Below are positions 31,560 through 38,832 of a stretch of DNA of 64,000 nucleotides, piece after piece. Below the pieces are notes generated by a model. The model searched no databases, was not told the DNA's origin, and saw only the letters and a program-made list of their open reading frames with translations. The DNA is from Micromonospora craniellae (GTDB taxonomy: Bacteria > Actinomycetota > Actinomycetes > Mycobacteriales > Micromonosporaceae): the NCBI RefSeq assembly GCF_014764405.1, contig NZ_CP061725.1, forward strand, positions 5,394,001 to 5,458,000, given 5' to 3'. How positions within the stretch are numbered: the stretch's first letter is position 1; every line of letters starts with the position of its first letter. The translations under genes were made by a program, and so were the position numbers.

Positions 31560-32084
31560 TCATCGGCTCGCGTCGCCGTCGCCCCAGCAGAGCCCGCCGA
31601 GGCCGGTCGCGCGGTGGAAGCCGGGGTGGCCGGTGACGTCCATGCAGATCTCGTTGTCCGGGCCTGTCCGACCGCAGAACACCGGCTCGACGTGGTTCCA
31701 GGCGTCGGCCCGCGACAGCAGCGCGGCACCCGCAGGCAGTTCGGGCCGGAGGATCGTCAAGCCCTCCGTGTACGTGACCGCGTGTTCCCGAGCCTCCTGC
31801 GGGTCGACGGCCAGGTAGGTCAGGTGCAGCGTCCAGCGCCGGGGAAAGCGCCCCGCGTTGGTGGGTGGCCGGTCGTCCGACCGCCGCTCGCGCTCCGTCG
31901 TGTACCGGTCGACCAGCGCATCGACGTACGAGGTGAGGGCGCTCGACCTGGTCAACGCGTGCGCGATGGCGGCCCGCTGTCGTTCGGAAACGTCAGCCCC
32001 ATCGAGTACGGCGGACAGATCCTCCTGGAAGCCGTTGGGTCGCGCGCTCCACCGCCCCCATTGCGACGACCGGTTGTCAGTCAT
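31560..32084 (-). CDS. Protein of unknown function (174 aa)
   Basis: I do not recognise this gene. The 174-residue soluble protein has no membrane segment or signal. Charged helices fill the first half (VSERQRAAIAHALTRSSALT). The second half is rich in strands and has three Cys (VFCGRTG, EICMDVTG, GGLCWGD) plus conserved-looking DAWNHVEPV and HPGFHRATG. It is well supported as a gene: AGGAG lies 5 nt before the ATG at 32084, and TACTGT lies at the expected distance on the minus strand. Base composition is slightly less GC-rich than that of housekeeping neighbours, as in the divergent DUF5753/DUF397 pair, suggesting an accessory region. Confidence 0.7.
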   Translation of the reverse strand: MTDNRSSQWGRWSARPNGFQEDLSAVLDGADVSERQRAAIAHALTRSSALTSYVDALVDRYTTERERRSDDRPPTNAGRFPRRWTLHLTYLAVDPQEAREHAVTYTEGLTILRPELPAGAALLSRADAWNHVEPVFCGRTGPDNEICMDVTGHPGFHRATGLGGLCWGDGDASR

Positions 32085-32114
32085 ACCCTCTCCTGCCCGT
32101 GAGTAGTGAAGCGG

Positions 32115-32123
32115 TTACAGTAA
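32115..32123. promoter_or_regulatory. Shared palindromic -10 region of divergent genes
   Basis: TTACAGTAA is a 9-bp palindrome that gives TACAGT on the plus strand and TACTGT on the minus strand. Both are acceptable -10 hexamers, facing the DUF5753 regulator and the 174-residue protein respectively, so the two promoters would overlap. Confidence 0.4.
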
Positions 32124-32231
32124 TCCTGGGTCATGTCGGCGAAAAATGCAACGTCTTGTTTTTCGAGGCGACGACTTGATTCAATCATGGCTGTTAGTCA
32201 AGAATCGGTGGCTCTGGGTGGAGGTGTGAGC

Positions 32232-33086
32232 GTGGCGCAGGTGCCGAGCCCGACGATCAGAGCCCGTCGCCTTCGACGGGAACTGCGTCGTCTTCGTGAC
32301 CGGACAGGTCGCACCGCTGAGGAGGTGGCCAAGCAGCTCGGCTGGCATCGAACGAAGGTCATCCGATTCGAGGTCGGGCATTCGCGGGTGATGGCCAAGG
32401 ACGTGGAGACGTTGCTCGACCTTTACGGTGCCACCGAGAAGGAACGGGAGACGCTGACCGCGCTGCACCGTCAAGCCCGTCAAAAGGGTTGGTGGAGTGC
32501 ATACGGTGACGTGTTGCCGGACGACTACGTCGGCTTCGAGGCCGAAGCGGACTCCATCAGCACGTTCCAGAGCCTCTACGTGCCGGGTCTGCTGCAGACC
32601 GAAGAGTATGTCCGCGCGATTGTCAGGGCCGGTCGCGGCACCGCCGACCAGGATGAGATCGATCGGCGGGTGGCGGCTCGGCTTGCTCGGAAGGCGCTGC
32701 TCGCCAGGGACCAGCCGCCGAGGTTGTGGATCGTCATCGACGAGGCGGCCGTTCGTCGGGTGGTCGGCGGGCCGAAGGTGATGCGCGCGCAGGTCGCACG
32801 GTTGGTCGAGGCGTGTGAGCTACCGAGTGTCGAGGTGCAGATCCTGCCCTTCTCGGCTGGCGCCCACGCGGCGATGGGCGGCCCCTTCGCCCTGCTTGAC
32901 TACGCCGATCCCTTGTTGGACCCAACGGTGGTCTACGTCGACAACGACTCCAGCACCATCCTGTTTGAGGAGGAGAGGCATGTGACTCGATATAGACTCA
33001 TGTTCGACCACCTCAGGGCCAAGGCGCTCGACCCCGACGAGTCGGTTGCCTTCCTGGGCCGGGTGGCTGACGACTATCCGGTTTGA
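32232..33086 (+). CDS. XRE-family regulator with DUF5753 domain, paired with DUF397
   Basis: The 284-residue protein has an XRE helix-turn-helix at about 8-62 (RRELRRLRDRTGRTAEEVAK ... HRTKVIRFEVGHS). A DUF5753 domain follows (YVPGLLQTEEYVRAIVRAG, SVEVQILPFSAGAHAAMGGP, TVVYVDNDSSTILFEE). The DUF397 gene lies 24 bp downstream, the usual actinomycete pair. The DUF5753 protein is thought to regulate transcription, with the small protein as its partner. The GTG at 32232 is chosen because GGAGG lies 7 nt upstream and the HTH begins right after. The frame is open from an ATG at 32133, which lies just after the -10 TACAGT, so a longer leaderless form cannot be excluded. Confidence 0.85.
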   Translation: MAQVPSPTIRARRLRRELRRLRDRTGRTAEEVAKQLGWHRTKVIRFEVGHSRVMAKDVETLLDLYGATEKERETLTALHRQARQKGWWSAYGDVLPDDYVGFEAEADSISTFQSLYVPGLLQTEEYVRAIVRAGRGTADQDEIDRRVAARLARKALLARDQPPRLWIVIDEAAVRRVVGGPKVMRAQVARLVEACELPSVEVQILPFSAGAHAAMGGPFALLDYADPLLDPTVVYVDNDSSTILFEEERHVTRYRLMFDHLRAKALDPDESVAFLGRVADDYPV

Positions 33087-33110
33087 CCTGCATTCACAAG
33101 GGGCCGCCCG

Positions 33111-33293
33111 ATGACCACTGACGACCTGAAGTGGCGTAAGAGCAGCCGCAGCAGCGCGAGCGGGTCTGATTGCATCGAGGTGGCCGAGGTGGGTGGCGGG
33201 TTGGCGGTGCGGGATTCCAGGGATCCGGTGGGGCCGGTGCTGCGCTTCGAGCGGGCCGCCTGGTCGGCGTTCGTGACCACGCTGCGCGACTGA
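33111..33293 (+). CDS. DUF397 domain protein
   Basis: This 60-residue small protein carries the DUF397 pattern: LKWRKSSRSSASGSDCIEVA, then VRDSRDPVGPVL, and a final AWSAFV segment. DUF397 proteins accompany XRE/DUF5753 regulators, as here, and in some descriptions act as the Scr1-like toxin partner. Biochemical activity is not established. It is probably co-transcribed with the preceding regulator. Confidence 0.9.
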   Translation: MTTDDLKWRKSSRSSASGSDCIEVAEVGGGLAVRDSRDPVGPVLRFERAAWSAFVTTLRD

Positions 33294-33650
33294 TCAGCCA
33301 GCACGCGGATCGTGGCAGTGCAGCTGGTCTCACCCCGGCGTGTCGGCTAGCTGTGGTGCCACGTTGAGGCTGGGTCGCTGGTCTGACCATGACAGTTCCC
33401 GTCAGCTGCTCAGTGTGATCGAGGCGCTTTCGCTGGATGCGCCACCCGACGAGGCCCTCGGCCCTCGGTGGCACCCCGGCTCCGCCTGAACGGGAATTGC
33501 ACGACAGGCCGCCCTCACCCCCCGCCCCGTCGATCATGGAGTTGTGGCGGACGCATTGCCTTGGTAAATGATGTTTTGTGAGCGCCGCAACTCCATGATC
33601 GACGGGGGAGGGGCGGGTGTGGCGGGGCAGCAGGGGCGGGGTGGGTGGGT
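33294..33650. other. 357-bp gap with a long inverted repeat
   Basis: No gene-like frame is found between the DUF397 gene and the convergent anchored protein. Its main content is the 25-bp inverted repeat listed separately. The 38 bp between that repeat and the coding region are G-rich. Confidence 0.6.
33525..33607. repeat. Long inverted repeat containing GATCATGGAGTTG
   Basis: Arms of 25 bp (33525-33549 and 33583-33607) start CCCCGTCGATCATGGAGTTG and are perfectly complementary except for one T/G position. The 33-nt loop is AT-richer (GGTAAATGATGTTTTGTGAG). It lies between convergent genes and may act as a transcription terminator or be a dispersed repeat element. Confidence 0.75.
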
Positions 33651-34304
33651 TCAGTAGCTTGGGGGGACGGGGACGCGCTTGGCCCAGCGCACCTCGCCGT
33701 CGGCGTCGACGTGGCAGAAGGCCACCACCAGGCGGGACGGGTCGTCCAGCGGCAGTGCCCCGGGATCGAGCCGGAAGACCGCGATCAGGCTGCCGTCGCC
33801 GATGGCACGGGTGCCGATCGCGCCGGCGTGCGGCGCGCCGCTCTCCGTACCGTCGGACTCCTCGCGGGCGGCGGTGTCGGCCAGCCAGTCGTACCGGGCG
33901 GCCAGCACCTCGTACGCGTCAGCCCAGTTGAAGCCGGTGTCACCGGCGGCGTCCGAGCCACCCTCGGGGCTGAGCGCCCGGGGTGGTGAGTTGCGGTTGT
34001 CCAGGACCATGACCTGGTAGGAGCCCTTGCGCGGCGGCCCGGACCAGCGCAGTCGCAGCACCACCGACTGCCGGTCAGGATCGCCGCGGACGCGGTCGGT
34101 CGCGTGCGGCCAGCCGAGCGCGGCAGCGGTGCCCGTCACCTGGTCCGGCTCCGGCAGACGGGCCTCGACGGTCACCGCGACCTGGTCGCCGCCGTGTGCC
34201 CACTCACGTTCGCGTTCGACGAAGCGGTCCACCGTGGCCAGCACCGCGATCGTGACCGAGACAAGGGCCACCACCCAGCGCAGCCGCGCCCCGTGCCTCC
34301 CCAT
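33651..34304 (-). CDS. Single-pass anchored protein of unknown function (217 aa)
   Basis: The 217-residue protein has a basic N-terminus, one transmembrane helix (LRWVVALVSVTIAVLATVDRF, residues about 8-27) and an extracytoplasmic domain. The latter is rich in predicted strands (VAVTVEARLPEPD, SVVLRLRWSGPPRKGSYQVM) and ends in DGEVRWAKRVPVP. I do not recognise the family. No catalytic motif is visible. It is transcribed divergently from rapZ, with a stem-loop repeat in the shared spacer. Length, codon use and absence of competing frames support a real gene. Confidence 0.75.
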   Translation of the reverse strand: MGRHGARLRWVVALVSVTIAVLATVDRFVEREREWAHGGDQVAVTVEARLPEPDQVTGTAAALGWPHATDRVRGDPDRQSVVLRLRWSGPPRKGSYQVMVLDNRNSPPRALSPEGGSDAAGDTGFNWADAYEVLAARYDWLADTAAREESDGTESGAPHAGAIGTRAIGDGSLIAVFRLDPGALPLDDPSRLVVAFCHVDADGEVRWAKRVPVPPSY

Positions 34305-34359
34305 TTCCGGAGGATAACGGCCCCGGGCGTCACGTGCCGTCAGTCAGCCGACACGACCC

Positions 34360-34417
34360 GTGTAAGGAAGGGACCCTTTCTAACGCCTCGTGTATAGCAG
34401 GGGTCCCCTCCTTACAC
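34360..34417. repeat. Dispersed stem-loop repeat, copy A
   Basis: Arms GTGTAAGGAAGGGACCC and GGGTCCCCTCCTTACAC (17 bp, one mismatch) enclose a 24-nt loop containing CTAACGCCTCGTGTATAG. Related elements occur at 41836-41883 (inverted) and 51545-51592. This copy lies between divergent genes, so it is not simply a 3'-end terminator. Confidence 0.8.
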
Positions 34418-34552
34418 CCCAGGGCGTGCGGGGAGGTGCTGGTGGGCGGGTGCGGCGGTGCGTTCCGTCGGGTCGGGAGCGGCGAGCTAGAGTCGGCGCT
34501 TGACCATGCCCGGTCGGCACCGACCGCGGCGCCACGGCTTGGGGGTTGATGG

Positions 34553-35485
34553 GTGGGCGAGGCGTACACGACCGGTCACCACGGCGGCGTACCCGCTGAG
34601 CAGTCCGGGATGGTGGCCGGCGAGACGGACACCACCCTGGTCGTGGTCACCGGCCTCTCCGGTGGCGGGCGCAGCACCGTGGCCCGGGCCCTGGAGAACG
34701 TCGGCTTCTACGTGGTGGACAACCTGCCTCAGGCGCTGCTGCTGGACATGGCCGAGCTGGCGGTGAAGGCCGGTGGGGCGGCCCGGCGTACGGCCATGGT
34801 GCTGGACGTGCGCTCACGCGCCTTCTCCACCGACCTGGCCGAGGCGATCCGGGAGTTGAAGGAACGCGGCTACGCCCCCCGGGTGGTCTTCGTCGACGCC
34901 GACGACGAGGTGCTGATCCGGCGCTTCGAGAGCGTGCGGCGCTCGCATCCGTTGCAGGGTGACGGGCGGCTCGCCGACGGCATCGCCGTCGAGCGGGGAC
35001 TGTTGGAGGAGGCCCGCGACCAGGCCGACGTGATCATCGACACCAGCCACCTCAATGTCAACCAGCTCCGCCGACGCGTCGAGGAGCTGTTCGGTGCGGA
35101 GGACGCGCGGCGGCTGCGACTGACCGTGATCTCGTTCGGCTTCAAGTACGGCCTGCCGCCGGACGCCGACTTCGTGATGGACGCCCGGTTCCTGCCCAAC
35201 CCGTACTGGGTGCCGGAACTGCGCGAGCACACCGGTCGGGAGGAGGCGGTCAGCGCGTACGTGCTGAGCCAGGCCGGCGCCGACGCGTTCGTGGACGGGT
35301 ACGCGGACCTGGTCGGCGCCACCACCTCGGGGTTCGAGCGGGAGGGCAAGCGGTATCTGACCGTGGCGATCGGCTGCACCGGCGGCAAGCACCGCAGTGT
35401 GGCGATCGCCGAGGAGTTGGCCGCCCGCTTGCGTCGTGCCGGGCTGGCCGCCAACGCACAGCATCGGGATCTGGGGCGGGAATGA
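34553..35485 (+). CDS. rapZ: RNase adapter protein RapZ (GTP/ATP-binding)
   Basis: The 310-residue protein has the RapZ (YvcJ) P-loop GLSGGGRST at residues 34-42. The DNLPQALLLD motif and the Walker B-like VVFVDADDEVLIRRF follow. The C-terminal RapZ domain has SFGFKYGLPPDADFVMDARFLPNPYW and the conserved IGCTGGKHRSVAI. In E. coli RapZ senses glucosamine-6-phosphate and guides small-RNA decay; in Gram-positives YvcJ binds nucleotides and its role is less clear. The GTG at 34553 follows GGGGG. TAGAGT at 34488-34493 is a plausible -10. It overlaps yvcK by 4 bp in the conserved rapZ-yvcK-whiA operon. Confidence 0.95.
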   Translation: MGEAYTTGHHGGVPAEQSGMVAGETDTTLVVVTGLSGGGRSTVARALENVGFYVVDNLPQALLLDMAELAVKAGGAARRTAMVLDVRSRAFSTDLAEAIRELKERGYAPRVVFVDADDEVLIRRFESVRRSHPLQGDGRLADGIAVERGLLEEARDQADVIIDTSHLNVNQLRRRVEELFGAEDARRLRLTVISFGFKYGLPPDADFVMDARFLPNPYWVPELREHTGREEAVSAYVLSQAGADAFVDGYADLVGATTSGFEREGKRYLTVAIGCTGGKHRSVAIAEELAARLRRAGLAANAQHRDLGRE

Positions 35486-36459
35486 CGGTGCGGGTGGTGG
35501 CCTTCGGGGGTGGACACGGCCTGTCCGTGTCCTTGCGGGCGTTACGTCGCTGCGCCCCCGGACTCGATCTCGACATCACGGCGGTGGTGACCGTCGGTGA
35601 CGACGGTGGCTCCAGCGGGCGGCTGCGCGCCGAGCGGGGCGGACTACCCCCGGGCGACCTGCGGCAGGCGCTGGTCGCGCTGGCCGGCGACCATCCGGCC
35701 ACCCGACGCAGCGCCGGGCTGTTCCAGCATCGTTTCGGCCCGGCGACCCGCGGTCTGCCCGGTCGGGGTGACGGGCTGGGCGGGCACGCGGTGGGCAACC
35801 TGGTGATCGCCGGGTTGATGGAGCAGCTCGGCGACCCGGTGGCGGCCCTGGAGCACGCCGGGGCGATGCTCGGCGCGGTCGGGCGGGTGCTGCCGATGTC
35901 CTGCCAGCCGGTCGACATCGAGGCCCGGGTACGCGGCGCGGACCCCGGCCGCCCGGACGAGGTGTGCACGGTACGCGGCCAGCATCAGGTGGCGGTCACC
36001 ACCGGCCGGGTCGAGTCGGTGCGACTGACCCCGCAGGCGCCTGCGGCGTGCCCGCAGGCGGTCGCCGCGATCGGCGCCGCCGACTGGCTGATCTTCGGCC
36101 CGGGAAGCTGGTACACCAGCGTCCTGCCGCACCTGCTGGTGCCGCAGTTGGCCGCGGCGATCCTGGCCAGCCCGGCCCGGCGGCTGGTCACCCTCAACCT
36201 GGCCGCCGAGAAGGAGACGCTCGGTCTCTCCGTCGCCGACCACCTGGCGGCGCTGCGCTGGTATCTGCCGGAACTGACGGTCGACGTCGTGCTCGCCGAC
36301 GCCAAGGCGGTCGGTGCTCCCGAACCGGTCGACCGTGCGGCAGAATCTCTGGGAGCCCGACTGGTCCTCGCTCCCGTCGCGGTCGATGACAGCACTCCCC
36401 GGCATGATCCGGCCGCCCTGGGCGCCGCCCTGGTGCCCGTACTGGGCGCCGATCGTTAG
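35482..36459 (+). CDS. yvcK: Gluconeogenesis factor YvcK/CofD-like protein
   Basis: The 325-residue protein belongs to the YvcK branch of the CofD fold: AFGGGHGLSVSLRAL, TVGDDGGSSGRLR, PPGDLRQALVALAG, GNLVIAGL and FGPGSWYTSVLPHLLVPQL. YvcK binds UDP-sugars and links carbon metabolism to cell wall synthesis and shape in Bacillus and mycobacteria (CuvA). The ATG overlaps the rapZ stop as ATGA, showing translational coupling. whiA follows 54 bp later. Confidence 0.94.
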   Translation: MTVRVVAFGGGHGLSVSLRALRRCAPGLDLDITAVVTVGDDGGSSGRLRAERGGLPPGDLRQALVALAGDHPATRRSAGLFQHRFGPATRGLPGRGDGLGGHAVGNLVIAGLMEQLGDPVAALEHAGAMLGAVGRVLPMSCQPVDIEARVRGADPGRPDEVCTVRGQHQVAVTTGRVESVRLTPQAPAACPQAVAAIGAADWLIFGPGSWYTSVLPHLLVPQLAAAILASPARRLVTLNLAAEKETLGLSVADHLAALRWYLPELTVDVVLADAKAVGAPEPVDRAAESLGARLVLAPVAVDDSTPRHDPAALGAALVPVLGADR

Positions 36460-36513
36460 ACACGTACGTAATCTCCGGCGACACGCCGGAACGGGTCCGT
36501 GAGGGGACGCACA

Positions 36514-37494
36514 ATGGCGATGACGGCTGCGGTCAAGGACGAGCTGAGTCGGGTCGACGTGCCCAAGCCCTGCTGCCGGCGGGCGGAGATGGCCGCGCTG
36601 CTGCGGTTCGCCGGTGGGCTGCACATCGTCTCCGGGCGGGTGGTGGTGGAGGCGGAACTCGACACCGGCGCGGTGGCCCGCCGGTTGCGGCGCGAGATCG
36701 CCGAGGTCTACGGCTACCCGAGCGAGATCCACGTACTGGCCTCCGGCGGGCTGCGCAAGGGCAGCCACTTCATCGTCCGGGTGGTCAAGGACGGCGAGGC
36801 CCTGGCCCGGCAGACCGGTCTTCTGGACGTGCGGGGCCGGCCGGTGCGCGGGCTGCCGCCGCACGTGGTCGCCGCCAACGTCTGCTGCGCGGTGTCCGCC
36901 TGGCGGGGGGCCTTCATGGCGCACGGCTCGCTGACCGAGCCGGGCCGTTCCAGCGCCCTGGAGATCACCTGCCCGGGGCCCGAGTCGGCGCTGGCGCTGG
37001 TCGGTGCCGCCCGCCGGATCGGCATCACCGCCAAGCAGCGGGAGGTGCGCGGCGTCGACCGGGTGGTGGTCAAGGACGGTGACGCGATCGCCGCGCTGCT
37101 CACCCGGGTCGGTGCCCACTCCAGCGTGCTGGCCTGGGAGGAACGCCGGGTCCGCCGCGAGGTGCGGGCGACGGCCAACCGGCTGGCCAACTTCGACGAC
37201 GCCAACCTGCGGCGTTCGGCGCGGGCGGCGGTGGCCGCCGCCGCCCGGGTGACCCGGGCCCTGGAGATCCTCGCCGACGACGCGCCCGAGCACCTGACCT
37301 CGGCCGGCCGGCTGCGGCTGGAGCACCGGCAGGCGTCGCTGGAGGAGTTGGGCGTGCTGGCCGACCCACCGTTGACCAAGGACGCCATCGCCGGGCGGAT
37401 CCGCCGGCTGCTGGCGCTGGCCGACAAGCGGGCCCGCGACCTGGGCATCCCGGATACCGAAGCGGCCGTCACGCCCGACATGCTCGTGGTCTGA
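36514..37494 (+). CDS. whiA: Sporulation/cell division regulator WhiA
   Basis: The 326-residue protein has the two-part WhiA architecture. The N-terminal LAGLIDADG-homing-endonuclease-like fold (TAAVKDELSRVDVPKPCCRR, LRFAGGLHI, AFMAHGSLTEPG, LEITCPGPESA) lacks nuclease residues. The C-terminal helix-turn-helix is LRLEHRQASLEELGVLADPP ... AGRIRRLLALADKRAR. With WhiB it switches on septation genes during sporulation in Streptomyces. The ATG at 36514 is chosen, with GAGGGG 8 nt upstream. A GTG at 36499 and a second ATG two codons in are alternatives. It is the last gene of the rapZ-yvcK-whiA cluster. Confidence 0.96.
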   Translation: MAMTAAVKDELSRVDVPKPCCRRAEMAALLRFAGGLHIVSGRVVVEAELDTGAVARRLRREIAEVYGYPSEIHVLASGGLRKGSHFIVRVVKDGEALARQTGLLDVRGRPVRGLPPHVVAANVCCAVSAWRGAFMAHGSLTEPGRSSALEITCPGPESALALVGAARRIGITAKQREVRGVDRVVVKDGDAIAALLTRVGAHSSVLAWEERRVRREVRATANRLANFDDANLRRSARAAVAAAARVTRALEILADDAPEHLTSAGRLRLEHRQASLEELGVLADPPLTKDAIAGRIRRLLALADKRARDLGIPDTEAAVTPDMLVV

Positions 37495-37827
37495 TAGGAC
37501 GGTGGGTCGTCCCGGCGCGGGCGGGCCGGCGAGGCGCGTCCTCGTCGCCGCGCGTCGTCGTGGCGGTGCGGCGTCCGGCGGCGCGGGTGAGGGCAACCAC
37601 CCGGCGCGGCACGGCTCGCCGGGCTCGGATATGGTCGCTGCGTACGGCAAGGGGGCCGGCACCGGCGCTCCCCGCCGTACCCACCGCCTCGGGGCGGTCA
37701 GGTCCCTCGGACCGTGGCGGGGTGGCCGAGATGAACCGTCAACGGCCGGCTCCAACGGTCGGCGCACATCACTTCGCCGGCCGAGGGTCTCCACGCCGGC
37801 GAACCAGAACGCGAGGAGATGGGACCT
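37495..37827. other. 333-bp gap upstream of gap
   Basis: No gene-like frame is seen. TATGGT at 37630-37635 could be the -10 of the gap-pgk-tpi operon, giving a leader of about 190 nt, but no matching -35 is visible. The AGGAG at 37814-37818 is the gap ribosome binding site. Confidence 0.4.
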
Positions 37828-38832
37828 GTGACCATCCGGGTTGGCATCAACGGCTTCGGCCGGATCGGCCGTAACTTCTTCCGGGCAGTGCTGGCGTCCG
37901 GCGCTGACGTCGAGGTCGTGGCCGTCAACGACCTGACCGACAACGCGACGCTCGCTCACCTGCTCAAGTACGACAGCATTCTGGGTCGTCTCCCGCACGA
38001 GGTCAAGGCCACCGCCGACGAGATCACCGTCGGCGGCAAGACCATCAAGGCGTACGCGGAGCGGGACCCGGCGGCGCTGCCGTGGGGTGACCTGAACGTC
38101 GACATCGTCATCGAGTCCACCGGCTTCTTCACCGACGCCACCAAGGCCAAGGCGCACGTCGACGGCGGCGCCAAGAAGGTCATTATCTCGGCGCCGGCCA
38201 AGAACGAGGACGTCACCGTGGTGATGGGCGTCAACCAGGACGAGTACGACCCGGCCAAGCACACCGTCATCTCGAACGCCTCCTGCACCACGAACTGCCT
38301 CGCGCCGATGGCGAAGGTGCTGCACGACACGTTCGGCATCAAGCAGGGTCTGATGACCACCATCCACGCGTACACCCAGGACCAGAACCTGCAGGACGCG
38401 CCGCACTCCGACCTGCGTCGGGCCCGGGCCGCCGCGCTGAACATCGTGCCGACCTCGACCGGTGCCGCGAAGGCGATCGGCCTGGTGCTGCCGGACCTCA
38501 AGGGCAAGCTCGACGGGTACGCGCTGCGGGTGCCGATCCCCACCGGCTCGACCACCGACCTCACCGTGACCGTCGGTCGGGAGACCACGGTGGACGAGGT
38601 CAACGCCGCGCTGAAGGCCGCCGCCGACGGCCCGCTCAAGGGAATCCTGGTCTACAACGAGGACCCGATCGTGTCGGCCGACATCGTCACCGACCCGGCG
38701 TCCTGCATCTTCGACGCGCCGCTGACCAAGGTGATCGGCAACCAGGTCAAGGTCGTCGGCTGGTACGACAACGAGTGGGGCTACTCGAACCGCCTGGTCG
38801 ACCTGGTGAAGCTGGTCGGTAAGTCGCTGTGA
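37828..38832 (+). CDS. gap: Type I glyceraldehyde-3-phosphate dehydrogenase
   Basis: This is the NAD-dependent glycolytic enzyme that converts glyceraldehyde-3-phosphate to 1,3-bisphosphoglycerate. The 334-residue protein has the dinucleotide motif INGFGRIGRNFFR (residues 8-20), the catalytic Cys153 in SNASCTTNC, the base His in HAYTQDQ and the C-terminal WYDNEWGYSNR. The GTG at 37828 has AGGAG at 9 nt. The ATG at 37819 directly abuts that site and is rejected. Its stop overlaps the pgk start (GTGA), and pgk and tpiA follow, so the three form one glycolytic operon. Confidence 0.97.
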   Translation: MTIRVGINGFGRIGRNFFRAVLASGADVEVVAVNDLTDNATLAHLLKYDSILGRLPHEVKATADEITVGGKTIKAYAERDPAALPWGDLNVDIVIESTGFFTDATKAKAHVDGGAKKVIISAPAKNEDVTVVMGVNQDEYDPAKHTVISNASCTTNCLAPMAKVLHDTFGIKQGLMTTIHAYTQDQNLQDAPHSDLRRARAAALNIVPTSTGAAKAIGLVLPDLKGKLDGYALRVPIPTGSTTDLTVTVGRETTVDEVNAALKAAADGPLKGILVYNEDPIVSADIVTDPASCIFDAPLTKVIGNQVKVVGWYDNEWGYSNRLVDLVKLVGKSL

